Shown here: positions 43,801 to 54,875 of the stretch, piece by piece
Position numbering within the stretch: the stretch's first letter is position 1
How the letters are laid out: every line of letters begins with the position of its first letter
Source: Porphyra umbilicalis
Taxonomy: Eukaryota > Rhodophyta > Bangiophyceae > Bangiales > Bangiaceae
Direction of reading: 5' to 3'
DNA length: 64,000 nt
Assembly: GCA_002049455.2 (NCBI GenBank)
Contig: KV918841.1
Coordinates: 124,001-188,000, forward strand
Translations under genes and position numbers: made by a program
Notes under the pieces: model-generated
Told to the model about the DNA's origin: nothing
The model's input: only the letters and a program-made list of their open reading frames with translations
Database searches by the model: none

Positions 43801-45480
43801 AAAAACTGAATCCGAGCACGTCCGGAGCACTAGTGGCCATGTGCATTCGTGTACAGCTACAGCATTGAAACGGCGACCTGCTGCTTTTGTGAAAACAGGG
43901 CATCAAACTCTGCCATGCCCGCAACGTTGCTCTCAATGAGACCTATCAAACGCGCCCAAGAACAGTCCAAACGCATTTGTGTGACCAAAGTTATGTCCGA
44001 TTTTCATCTGCTTACGGGAAGCGTCCGGCTACGAGTGCTCCGTCGGCCGGTGAGACCGCTTCAGCTCGCATAGTCAGAAGCTCCCCCTATGTTTCCCAGG
44101 GAGCCATGTGGTCCCTGAGCCCGTTTCTGCAGTCAAAAACTGAATCCGAGCACGTCCGGAGCACTAGTGGCCATGTGCATTCGTGTACCGCTACAGCATT
44201 GAAACGGCGACCTGCTGCTTTTGTGAAAACGGGGCATCAAACTCTGATATGCTCGAAACGTTGCTCTCAATGAGACCTATCAAACGCGCCCAAGAACAGT
44301 CCAAACGCATTTGTGTGACCAAAGTTATGTCCGATTTTCATCTGCTTACGGGAAGCGTCCGGCTACAAGTGCTCCGTCGGCCGGTGAGACCGCTTCAGCT
44401 CGCATAGTCAGAAGCTCCCCCTATGTTTCCCAGGGTGCCATGTGGTCCCTGAGCCCGTTTCTGCAGTCAAAAACTGAATCCGAGCACGTCCGGAGCACTA
44501 GTGGCCATGTGCATTCGTGTACCGCTACAGCATTGAAACGGCGACCTGCTGCTTTTGTGAAAACGGGGCATCAAACTCAGATATGCTCGAAACGTTGCTC
44601 TCAATGAGACCTATTAAACGCGCCCAAGAACAGTCCAAACGCATTTGTGTGACCAAAGTTATGTCCGATTTTCATCTGCTTACGGGAAGCGTCCGGCTAC
44701 AAGTGCTCCGGCGGCCGGTGAGACCGCTTCAGCTCGCATAGTCAGAAGCTCCCCCTATGTTTCCCAGGGTGCCATGTGGTCCCTGAGCCCGTTTATGCAG
44801 TCAAAAATTGAATCCGAGCACGTCCGGAGCACTAGTGGCCATGTGCATTCGTGTACCGCTACAGCATTGAAACGGCGACCTGCTGCTTTTGTGAAAACGG
44901 GGCATCAAACTCTGCCATGCCCGCAACGTTGCTCTCAATGAGACCTATCAAACGCGCCCAAGAACAGTCCAAACGCATTTGTGTGACCAAAGTTATGTCC
45001 GATTTTCATCTGCTTACGGGAAGCGTCCGGCTGCAAGTGCTCCGTCGGCCGGTGAGACCGCTTCAGCTCGCATAGTCAGAAGCTCCCCCTATGTTTCCCA
45101 GGGTGCCATGTGGTCCCTGAGCCCGCTTCTGCAGTCAAAAACTGAATCCGAGCACGTCCGGAGCACTAGTGGCCATGTGCATTCGTGTACCGCTACAGCA
45201 TTGAAACGGCGACCTGCTGCTTTTGTGAAAACGGGGCATCAAACTCTGCCATGCCCGCAACGTTGCTCTCAATGAGACCTATCAAACGCGCCCAAGAACA
45301 GTCCAAACGCATTTGTGTGACCAAAGTTATGTCCGATTTTCATCTGCTTACGGGAAGCGTCCGGCTACAAGTGCTCCGTCGGCCGGTGAGACCGCTTCAG
45401 CTCGCATAGTCAGAAGCTCCCCCTATGTCTCCCAGCGTCAGGTTGGGTCTTTGAGCCCGTTTCTGCACTGTAATTCAAGC
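40857..45480 (+). repeat. 334-bp satellite array, about 14 copies
   Basis: Near-identical monomers recur every 334 bp (for example at 40971, 41305, 41639 through 45313). The first begins partway through and is diverged; the last decays after about 45425. Each monomer contains an inverted pair GCTCCC...GGGAGC around CCCAGGGAGCC. Variable positions include CGTCGG/CGGCGG, GGGAGCC/GGGTGCC and GATATGCTCGAAAC/GCCATGCCCGCAAC. The two ORFs repeated in each monomer begin with TTG or GTG rather than ATG. Tandem arrays of this size often lie in centromeric or subtelomeric heterochromatin. Confidence 0.97.
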
Positions 45481-45976
45481 CGAATTTGTAAAATGTTTCT
45501 AGATGTCGTCTTTTTTCACTGAATTTAATGCGTCCGGCCACGTCACCCTCGCCGCGCCTCTTCACTCGCTGTCGTCGCCACCCTGCCCACCAGCCTGCGA
45601 TAAAACCCTGTGACGCCGACGGCCATCCTGCTTAATGCCTACTGCGTGGCGCCAACGACCGGCGTGCGTCTCGCCGGCGGCCGACGTGCATTGCGCCGGC
45701 GGCCGCGTGCGTGGCGCCGACGGTCGCCGTGCGTGGCGCCGGTGGCGGCGCCGGCAGCCACCGGCGACTGTCCGCCGCGCGAGCGTCGCCGCCAGGATTT
45801 CGGCGGCACTCAAGGACCAGGAGGCCGTGGCGGCGGCTAACGTTGCGACGTCTGAGTGAGAAGGGAGGCGGGGGAAAGTGCATGAACATGTCTGCTGACG
45901 GGCAACACCCGCGAGCAATGAACTGTATCAGCATGATCATATCTGTATGACTACCCCACACACAGAGTGCCACAAG
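45481..45976. other. no gene recognised
   Basis: Boundary DNA between the satellite and the coiled-coil gene, GC-rich in its middle. It contains the 3' flank of the minus-strand gene ending at 45977. Confidence 0.4.
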
Positions 45977-47034
45977 TCACTGTCCACCACGCACGACTCC
46001 ACTCACACCAGAGTCCGGGGCACCCTCCACGGGCCCGTCAACCGCCGCTTCTACTAGTCCAAGCACTTCATTGGTTGCAAGCTCAACAACACAACACGGC
46101 AAGGTGAGTGTGAGCTTGCCGCACGTATGGCGCTCGTCAAATGCCAAAATGCCCGTCACGCCGGCCGGACACCATCGTAGAGAAGCCGGACATGCGGGCA
46201 TCAGGCGGAGCAACGAGGCCACAGGAATCGTCTTGCGTACAAGCGGGTGTGCGTAAGCATGGCAAAGGGGGTCAAACACCTCATCCTCCCGCACAGCCAC
46301 GTCGACGAGCTCGCCAGTTGGGTGGCGTCTCAGTACGTACCACGTGCTGCCTTGGTCGTCGCAAAGCCACTCAAGCAGGACGCGCGCGGGTGTAGACCCG
46401 TCCTTGCGAGCAAACCGACGAGACAAGCACCAGTTGCGAAGCGGAGCCGCCATTCCCAGCGCTTGAAGCAGGAGGTCGGGGGAGTGGAACTGCACTGTAC
46501 GCAGCGCCTTTCCGCGACTGGAGGTTGCAGGAACGTCGTACGCCAACGACTGCATCTGGACGAGCTCGTCCAAGGCCCCCTTGTCCGTTACCATGTCAAT
46601 GGTGAGGGTGACCTTGGTGCGGCTCTCGGCCTGGCTGGCCGATCCCCGCGCTTTGTTCAGCTCGGACGGAGGGCACATCTTGAGCCGCTCCACTAGGCGA
46701 CACGACAGCCAACGCTGCAGCGCGCGCCCCAGCGGGTAGTGCTCCTGCTGTGCCACGGCTTGCAGCGCCCGGATGCCATTGAGAGATAGACGCGACGCCG
46801 CTAACTGCTCTTTACATGCAGCCATGTTCTTCTCCAGCGCATCACTTCTTGCCGCCAGCTCTTGCAACTCCTTGTTGACGCGGTCCATGGCTGCTGCGGG
46901 CCGCGTGCAGGACGCTGCGGGTGGAGCCGGGGGAGCGGGGGGAGCAGGCTGTGCTGGAGGGGCGGGGGGGGGGGGGTGTCGAGCGGGAGCGCCACGGCTC
47001 CAGGTGCGGCTGAACCGGCAGGCGCAGTCTCCAT
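45977..47034 (-). CDS. coiled-coil protein of unknown function, possible transposon accessory gene
   Basis: The frame is secure from the ATG at 46888 (MDRVNKELQELAARSDALEK) to the stop. It has a leading coiled coil, then an ordered domain with VTLTIDMVTDKGALDE, RVLLEWLCDDQGSTWYVLR and a basic/hydrophobic tail. Upstream, the same frame reads a Pro/Ala-rich leader, and an ATG at 47034 (METAPAGSAAPGAVALPLD) continues it if a long G run at about 46966-46976 is off by one base. I therefore place the start at 47034 with the frame change at that homopolymer. The coiled coil plus compact domain resembles in style the partner proteins at 25110 and 31933, though no motif is shared. Confidence 0.5.
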
Positions 47035-48095
47035 GGCGTCCCTGTCGTCGCTGGAGTGGTCGGTGGGCTCACAGGGCGACGTCGTTAGCGACTCCCGGCA
47101 GCAATACAGCAGAAGAAGAGCGGCACAACATCAAACTGTACAAAAGGCGCGACTTCGGAGAAACGCGGCAGTGGAAGACCGCAGGCGGTGAAGGCGAGTC
47201 AAGGCCTGAGAGAACAGCTCTTCCGCGGACGATGGTCCGTGAGGCAACGTCCGGTCCGATGAAGACGGGGGCCAAGTGACGGCGGGAGGACGACTGGGCC
47301 TGGGGCTACTACCTTTACAGTGAGACTAGGCTTGTAGCCCCGCTCGAATTTTGGCTGACACCCGCCGTTTTACTGGGCTTCGTGCCAAGGTGGCGGTTGT
47401 CAGTGGATCCAAGTGCACGCGGCGCGCAGGCCACATCGCGCGCAACGCGCTCGCGCGCGTTTGCCAAAGGCGCCGATGCCTTTGCCTGTGCTCGCCCCCG
47501 TCACGTGCCGTTCGGGATCTGCATTCTCCCGTCTCTGCCGCACCCGTGCGACGCTCGTCCCATACCTCCTACGCTCGCTTCTACCCCCGTGGCCGACGCC
47601 CTACCATGGTATCTTTTTGCCGGACGATCGAAGTTTCTCAGCCCCCCCCCGCCACCAGCAGCCAACCGGCATCCTGCCAGTTGCCGTCACCACCGGCCCG
47701 CCCGCCCTTTTTACCTCGATGACCACTCGTGGACGGCAAAGCGCCCGTGGTGCTGTCATATCTTCGTCCTCGGACGGCTTGGGTAAACATTTCTCGATGA
47801 GCCTCTGTGCGCCCCTGTTTACTTTCTTGTGTGCGTGTCGGGCTCGTATGCCTGTCTGTCAACTTGGCGGGGATAGTGGTCATTTGACCTTGTCGGCATG
47901 GCCCAGGGCGGGCATGTGACTGGTGCGAACACGACGCTGACAGCGACGCTCTCCGTGACTCGCTGTAGTTGTTGTTTTTCTTCTTCCCTTTACATATCTC
48001 TCCTTCCATACATGTCATTTGTTGCGCGCTGTGCTCAGATCTACGTGCGGGTCGGTCTGTTGAATGCGGTGAGGTTTCTTGGGGAGTGTGGGGTT
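47035..48095. other. no gene recognised
   Basis: Short overlapping frames on both strands, with pyrimidine-rich stretches. No recognised domain or RNA gene. Confidence 0.4.
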
Positions 48096-48618
48096 CTCTT
48101 GTCGGTGAGCGCGGACACAGAGGGGCGCGCGGGTACAAATCTCCGCCCTCCTCGGAGAGCCCGACGCCGCGGTTGCAGGGGGCGCCCTGTGTCGGCGACG
48201 CAGTTCGGTTCTAACTGGTCTGTCTCGAACATCGTCTTGCGATGGTGTGCTTCGGTTGCCTGTTGTTTTTTGGCTACTGATTTTTCTTCCCGTTTGACAT
48301 AAGCAGACGCATCCTGTCTCCGATTGTCTGAGACGTCAATGGCTGTACGCCTAGGCGGGTGCTCTTGTCGGGGAGCGCAGACACAGAGGGGCGCGCGGGT
48401 ACAAATCACCGCCCTCCTCGGAGAGCCCGACGCCATGGTTGCAGGGGGCGCCCTGTGTCGGCGGCGCAGTTCGGTTCTAACTGGTCTGTCTCGTACCCCG
48501 TCTTGCGATGGTGTGCCTCGGTTGCCTGTTGTTTTTTGGCTACTGGATTTTCTTCCTGTGTGCAATAAGAAGACGCATCCTGTCTCCGACTGTCTGAGAC
48601 GTCAATAGCTGTACTCCT
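48096..48618 (+). repeat. 266-bp tandem duplication
   Basis: CTCTTGTCGG at 48096 recurs at 48362, and the following 250 bases match closely: CAGAGGGGCGCGCGGGTACA, CCTGTTGTTTTTTGGCTACT and GTCTGAGACGTCAAT are all repeated. A few scattered substitutions separate the copies. No convincing ORF. Confidence 0.9.
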
Positions 48619-48765
48619 CGGCCGGCCGTGACGGTCGGGCGCTTGTGGGACGACACCGCGACGGCGCGGCGGCGGGCCAACGCCGTCCTGCGTGCGACGG
48701 TGGGGAGGGCGCGCCATGACAATTGGGGCGACCCCAACGGTCGGCGACGGGGGCGGCGTGAGCAG

Positions 48766-49345
48766 CGGTGGCGGCCGGAGGCATCGCCGCCTCGGCCCTG
48801 ATCGCCGGCGTTCCGGACGGCAACCCCCCCCTCGGCTTCCTCGCCGCCCGGCAGCGCCTCAACAGCGCCTCTCGGCGGCGGCTCTGTACCACCCCAGTGG
48901 CAGCGTCAGTCATCGACGAGGCGGCGGAGCACCTCGCCGCCGCCGCCGCCGTGTGCAAAACGACCGACTCGGCCGGCCGTGCGGCCCGCACCGTCGACGC
49001 AGACGCGGCGAGGGTGCTGCTACGCGATCACCGAGGCTGCGGAAAACCCCTTTTACGCCGCCCTCGACGTGCGGCTCGCGGGCGGCAGCCACCCGGCTGG
49101 GCGGGCACTCACTGAAGTGATGTGGGATGACTGGGCACGGCTGGACCGGGCCGCGTCGGCGGTGGCGGCGGCGGCGGGCCGGGGGGGACGGGGACGCAAG
49201 ACGCGCGGAAACGAGTGGAGCACACGGTGGCTGCGGTGGGTGGCAGAAGAGGCCGGCGTGGGGGAGACCGGTGGCGGCGTGGGGGGGCGGCACGGGGTGG
49301 AGGGAGGGCGAGGCGTGGAGGACCGCGGGGGGGGGCGCCACGAAC
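48766..49345 (+). CDS. possible gene fragment, unknown protein
   Basis: Two consecutive frames read like one protein. The first gives ASALIAGVPDGNPPLGFLAA and IDEAAEHLAAAAAVCKTTD. After a one-base frame change near 49010 the next gives ITEAAENPFYAALDVRLAGG and TEVMWDDWARLDRAASAV. There is no ATG at the beginning; an AG at 48764-48765 could be a splice acceptor, so the 5' exon would lie upstream. The character is helical and ordinary, unlike the flanking low-complexity frames. No family recognised. Confidence 0.3.
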
Positions 49346-50148
49346 GGCAGCGTAGCGCAATCCATAGCTTCGTTCCAATTTCTGGCCCAGTCCCGCAAAG
49401 GCTCTGGCAAGAAGGCCGACCATATGTCTGCTGGTCGACCCCCAAAGAGGTCTGGTTGACGAGCTCGGCCGAGGTATGGTTTGCGACCTGTGACGAGCTC
49501 TGTCGATCAAGCTCAGTACTGCTTCTGGTGTCCAGCCTTTAAGGCCTCGGCCACGCCATCTCTCGTCGAGCTTGGCACCCGAGCTCGGCGACGTGTCGAG
49601 TCGCAAGCTTGCACGGCCTCGGCTGACAAGGTCCAGCTGTCTTGCGCTGAACGTCTCTGGAAATATTTGGTGGGCAAGCTCTGTGTGCCACGAGCCACAG
49701 ATCCGGTCAGCTATATGAAACCGAGTACAGTGCTGCAAGTTCTATATTTTTATTGCGGTTGGCAGACGATCAGAGCTTGAGGCCGAGAGATTGGATCGGA
49801 TATTCTCATCCGATTCTTGAACTCCTGTGGGCCTCTCTCCCACGCCTGGTCAACAGCAGAGTTGCTGCTCTTTTGGGTTTGGCAGCGAACTTCGGCCCTG
49901 GGTTGGCTCCTTCGAATGGATGCCTCTTTCAGCTCAATGGAACGTAAACGTTTTCAGTGGCTGTGCGGTGGCTGTGCGGGTGGCCGGTCCACTGCATCCG
50001 TGGAGAGAGCGCGTGCGAAACACGAAAGACTCACGTACCCGCAGCCCAGTCAGATGCTCTTCGTACACGCGGTGAGACGGGCGCGCGGCACGTCCCGCCA
50101 CCAGCGCCGTCCAGCTGCCCCCCTCGGCTCCCCCCCCCCCCGCCCCCG
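49346..50148. other. no gene; cluster of GAGCTCGG-like words
   Basis: From 49460 to 49830 the DNA is less GC-rich and repeats GAGCTCGG, GAGCTTG and AGGCCTCGG words in both orientations, with a 7-bp inverted repeat ATCGGAT...ATCCGAT near 49797-49816. This resembles the subterminal region of a CACTA-type element, but I could not pair it with another end. Confidence 0.35.
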
Positions 50149-50339
50149 TCACACCTCCACCGCCACGTGCGCCGGCCGCGGCCGCTGCCGGCGGCGCCGG
50201 TACCGCCGCGCCGCCGCCGCCGTGCCGGCGCTACCGCCGCCGCCGCCCGACGCTGGCGGCGACGGCGGTCGCGACGGCGGCGATGGCGGGCGCGACGCCC
50301 AGATGGGGCCCACCCACCAGCCGACGGTCGGCTCCGCCA

Positions 50340-50371
<32 letters not shown>

Positions 50372-51042
50372 GGCGCCGGCAGGGCGGGTGTACCCCGCGA
50401 CACCCCCCGCGGCCGGCGTGGCGCGACGCGCGGCGTGCCGGCGGCCGCCGCCGCCACGGCCGCCGCGTAGACGGCACGCCAGCCCGGCGGCGCGTCGCCG
50501 ACGCTGCCGCCGGCGGTGCCCCCCCCGAGCGGACGGCGGCGCCGCCCCCCCCAACGGCTCGCGTCACTCCCCGAGGCGCCACCCTCCTCCTCGCCGGTCG
50601 TGTAGTCGTCCATGGTGAGGATGGCAGCCGCCGTCAACACCTCATCGTCGAGCACCGACGGTGGGGGGGAGGGCGCCCCGTCCCCATCCGCGTCCGTGTC
50701 CGCCCCGCCCGCCGGCCGGGGGGAGGGGGGGGGGGCGCCCCCCGCTGCAGCAGCGCCGGTCGGCGTCCCCCGCACGGGCAGCAGCGCGGCGGCGGCGGCG
50801 GCGGCGGTTGCGGCGGCAGCGGCAGCGGCGGCGGCCGACGGGTGCCCCCCCCACGACGACGCACGGGCGCCGCGGGCGGCGGCGAGGAGGCGCGGCAACA
50901 GCAGCGCTGCGGCTGCCACGACGGCCACTGCCGCCGCGCCGTGGCCGCCGACCAAGCCGCCCGTGTCGGCAACGACTTGGCCAACGACGACGAGGGCAAT
51001 GGCGGCGGCGGCGGCGCTGCCGCCGCTCGTGCCCGCCGGCAT
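50149..51042 (-). CDS. Ala/Pro-rich protein with two N-terminal hydrophobic segments (297 aa)
   Basis: The ATG at 51042 opens MPAGTSGGS and two hydrophobic stretches: residues about 10-26 (AAAAAIALVVVGQVVA) and about 36-56 (AVAVVAAAALLLPRLLAA). They could be membrane helices or a signal peptide with a second helix. A Pro/Gly-rich middle, an acidic island (VLTAAAILTMDDYTTGEEE) and an Ala-rich, then Arg-rich end follow. The acidic island and the ordered start favour this strand over the several other frames open here. No family recognised; low-complexity artefact remains possible. Confidence 0.4.
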
Positions 51043-51327
51043 GTGGGGGGTGGGGGGGCCGCCGGAAGGAGGGTGGGGGGGGGGGGCACGGCGGCACAGA
51101 CAGCAAATGGGGGGAGGCGGTCAGGGAACAGCGGAGAAGGGACGAGGCAAGCAGGGAGGGAGGGTCTGATGCTCGAGGCGCATCGCCACGGGGGCCGCCA
51201 CTGGTAGCGGCGGAAAGCGGTCGGCGGCGCGGCGCGGGGCGGCAGAGGCGACGGCGAAGCAGTGAGCTCGAGGGCGCCACCGACCGGGAGCGCCACCGCG
51301 GTAGCCGGCAGAATGCTGTGGGCGGCA

Positions 51328-51364
<37 letters not shown>

Positions 51365-52110
51365 CGACTGGGAACCAACCGCCGCGGTCGCGCCGTCAAG
51401 AGTGCCATCCGCAGTCGCGCATGCCGCCCGCCGCCCGCCACGGCCAACCGCCGCGCGGGTAGGCCCCTGTAGCGGCGCGGTCACCGCCGTCGCCGCCGCC
51501 AGGGCGCCCTGCACTGACGTGGTCCCCCACGTGGGGCGACGCCGCCGCCACTGGGGCGGAGCGGCGGCGCGCCACGGCGGCCGCGACGGGGGAGCCGGGA
51601 ATTCGAGGCGCCCACTCAGCAAGCACAACAACAGGAACGAAAAGGAGCAGCAATGGCGGCGGCGCGGGGGGGGGCAGGGCCACTCTGTGCGGGCAGCGGA
51701 CGCCCTGCGGCGACCGCGTGGCGGGCGGGGCATGGCGCTTCTCCGTCACAAGCGCCAAGGCGTCACCGCCAACACCAAGCCGCCCGCACCAGTCGAATTG
51801 TATTCGAGCCGCGCCGCTCGTGTGCCACTACTGTACATCCAGTGCGCCTTATTCTTGGGCGACGTTTGTAAGCGGCTGGCGAACTGGACCTTCCCGTGGG
51901 AGTAAGGATGATCCCGCACTGAAAATGCGTTCGCAGAAAGACCCTGGACTTGTTCACAGCATTGTACTGCGGGCGCTCGACGGTACAGGAGGATGGTCAG
52001 CAGCGCCCACGTCAAAGAACTGGCGGAGGCCCTCGGCCACGTCGCTGGACGTGCGGACGGCGGCCGAGCCAGGGCCGCCGCTGCCTCCGCCGCCCCAGTC
52101 GCCACCGCCC

Positions 52111-52146
<36 letters not shown>

Positions 52147-53710
52147 GCACCACTCCCCGTCGCGCGGCCACCGGCGGCGGCGCCACCACCGTTGCCGCCG
52201 CCGTCGCCCCCCCACAACTCCCCCCCCCGCGCTCACGGCGCCCCCCCCCGCCTCGGCGAGCCACCTCGTGAGGACGGAACACACAATGTGATCCCGCGGC
52301 ACTGGAATGCGCTTGTGTTCCCTGGACACAAACTCCCAATCGTCAACGAGCTGCCGCTTGAGCGAGGAGAGCAGTTTGAACACAACGTCGCCTCCCAGCC
52401 GGGCGTCGACAGCACAGGCCCGCCGCCATTGGCGCCGCCGGCCCAGACGCCGCCGCGTCTGGGCCGCCACCGCCGCCGCCGTCTCCCCCCGCCTCCCCCC
52501 CCCACGGAACGTCCTCACGGCCGCTGCCGTCGGCCCGCCGCTCCCCCGCACCGCTGTCCCCGGCCCCCGCCCCGCACCCGCCCCCCTACACTTACCGGTC
52601 GCCACGGCCACGCCCGTCGGGAGGCGCCGCCGCTGCCGCGGGCGGTCCGCCGCCGACCGTGGCGCTGCCATCCCTCGCCGGCGCGTCGGCGGCGGTGCGC
52701 ACACCCGCCGTCGGCGACAGCGGCGGCGATGGGGTTATGGACAGCACCCCGCCGCCGCCGCCGTCGCCGCCGCCGCCGTCGCCACCAACGCCACCGCCGC
52801 CCGTCGTAGGAGCGGCGGTGGCAAGCGCGGCGTCGGCGGCTGCGGCAGCGGCGGCCGGGGAGGCGGCGGCGCCGCTGCCGGCGCCCTCCCCGGCTCCCAA
52901 CGGCGGCGGTGCCCATCCCCCGTCAGACAATGGCGGGGGCGAGGAGGAGGGGCCTCATCGGCGGGCGTGGCCGCCGTCAATGCTGCCGCCGCGTCGGCGT
53001 GGGGGGGGGGCGGCGGCGCCTCGGACCACGCCATGTCGCGCGCGGCGGGCGGTGCGGCCGCCGGCGGGGCGGGGCGTCGGGCGCCGCGGTCCGTGAAGGT
53101 GACGTGGAGGCGGACGGGCGCCGCGGCGGCCTCGGCGGGGACACCCGCAAGCGTGCGCTGGGGGGAAGGTGGGGGCGGTCGCCGCTTCGGCGCGGCGGCC
53201 GACCGTGCGCCGGCGGTGTCGGTCGCGGGCGGTCGCGCACCGCCGCGCGCGCGGGGAGGGTGTTTTGGTCGTGGGCGGCCGCCGCGGTGGTGGCCCCGAC
53301 GACGGCAGCGGTGCGGTCGTTGGCAGCCCTCTCGCCGACCGTCCAGGTGCCCTCTCCTCCAGGACGAGGATGGGTCGCGAACGTCTGCTTGAAACTTTGA
53401 ACAGAATGTGGCTTGGTTGCCCCGTGGAGCGCCATCGCCGGACTTAACCACAAAGTACAGTCCACTCGTCTGACCAGATCGTCGTTTCCGGCGGTCTGAA
53501 CGCATCACCCTCATTCTGAGGCAACTGACCCGGATGTCCTACGAAACGCGACGTACGGCTTCCGTCTGACCGCGTCTGACATGCTACAGACGAGAAAAAC
53601 TAGAGAAACTGTTGGACGCATGTTGCGCACCGAACCATACCCAAACGACCCGCAGCAGTGATCGATACACTGCGTACCGCCCGAAAAGGTGTGCACACGG
53701 GGCAAACCGC
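51043..53710. other. GC-rich low-complexity DNA, no supported gene
   Basis: CGG/CCG runs (51310-51365, 52095-52145) keep frames open on both strands. The word GTCTGA recurs from 53470 to 53580 and again at 53915-53950, often after CGTTTC, suggesting the edge of an unclassified element. I could not settle a coding strand for 51.9-53.4 kb. Confidence 0.35.
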
Positions 53711-53800
53711 AAGTACTCCCGCGCGTGCACTAGAAAAAAAAAAAAGTTATGTGTGTGACCCCATGCGCATGTTGGTAAGTACCCTAGACTAAAGTCCAGG
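53711..53800 (+). repeat. composite short repeat, copy 1
   Basis: AAGTACTCCCGCGCGTGCAC (53711-53730), then about 40 bases, then GTTGGTAAGTACCCTAGACT with AAAGTCCAGG (53771-53800). The second half is nearly palindromic (CCTAGACT...AGTCCAGG). The same pair of blocks occurs at 54735 and 63526. Confidence 0.75.
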
Positions 53801-54133
53801 AAATTTGAAGAACAAAAACACCGTCCGGAGCATCTCAGGGGCAGGTTCCACAAATTACGCCCTCAATTCCTCATCCGACGCGGTCATATGCAGCACGCAT
53901 CCTCGTTTCCAGCTCGTCTGAAGCACAGACCCCCCGTTTCAAGCCATCTGAACGAGACAAAAAACCCTTCATTCACATGGTTGGACCTCACAAACGCCCA
54001 ACGTACGGCCATGCTGCCAAAACACATGCAGAGATACGTTGCAGAGTGACGCTTCTAACCATGTCGGACTTACCGTACTGCGACGTCCGCCCGAGCCGTA
54101 CGAGTTCTCTCCGCGGCCACCTCGCTTTTTCGC

Positions 54134-54213
54134 AAGTACTCCCGCAACGTGCACTAGCTCGGGAAAGTTTTATACTGTAGGCACGTTCGCGCAAATACCC
54201 TGGCCCGACCTGG
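54134..54213 (+). repeat. composite short repeat, copy 2
   Basis: AGTACTCCCGCAACGTGCAC at 54135-54154, followed by TACCCTGGCCCGACCTGG (about 54196-54213), a diverged version of the palindromic second block. Confidence 0.7.
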
Positions 54214-54734
54214 CTGAGCTATTTGACACGCTCAAAGTAAATACACAGCGCCCATGTCGAAGGAGCACACCAGCCACCTGGTCGAGGACACCAGACAAAT
54301 GAGCCATTCGGCCGCCACTCCCGCAGTTTGTCAGTCACCCACCATCCTCGCCGCCCCACGCATCGCGCCCAGTGGCGCGGTCTCACCAGTCACATCGCGC
54401 GCCTCGCAACGTCCTGCTTTCAAGCGTTCGACTGCAAATAAACGCCCTCAGAGACATCTGAGACCGCCGCTCTCAAAGTACCATCGACATTACTCTGTGC
54501 CACACCGCCGGAGGGCCCCGTAGACCGTGCACCCCGCCTCACGACCCTTTCCATCCAGCTTCTTGCGCTATGAACACTGTCGCGAACCGTACGCGCGAGC
54601 AAGACCTCCCCATGGCGTCCAACTTGGTACGAGGCACCCGACCACGCGTACCAACGTTCCCAGTGCAAAGAAACGGTGACGAAACTTTCAGGGGCTGCAG
54701 AGGGAGTGAAAAGGATGTGTTTTTCGGTCTCAAC

Positions 54735-54875
54735 AAGTACTCCCGCAACGTGCACTAGCTCTCAAAGAGCTTAAAATCGGTCTTCACCATGTTGGTAGAT
54801 ACTCTGACCTAAAGGCCAGGGAAATGGGGGCCCCTATGCGCATGTTGGGTAGTACCCTGTCCTGAAGGCCAGGGG
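54735..54875 (+). repeat. composite short repeat, copy 3 with a doubled second block
   Basis: AGTACTCCCGCAACGTGCAC at 54736-54755 is followed by two versions of the palindromic block: GTTGGTAGATACTCTGACCT (from 54791) and GTTGGGTAGTACCCTGTCCT (from 54844). Each ends in AAGGCCAGGG. Confidence 0.75.

Noticed and set aside
37335-45480. CRISPR array
   Set aside because: The repeats are long and directly adjacent, with no unique spacers, and the DNA is eukaryotic.
40971-45522. 98- and 74-residue ORFs repeated in every satellite monomer
   Set aside because: They start with TTG or GTG rather than ATG and exist only because the monomers are nearly identical. The 334-bp period also shifts the frame each time.
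28087-49860. A single 21.7-kb element between the clusters at 28.1 and 49.8 kb
   Set aside because: The edges are only loosely alike, no target duplication fits, and the interior contains unrelated arrays.
52300-53420. Heat-shock-factor-like strings on the minus strand (SSLKRQL...WEF)
   Set aside because: The pieces are 1 kb apart and lack the central YGF part of the domain. Probably chance.
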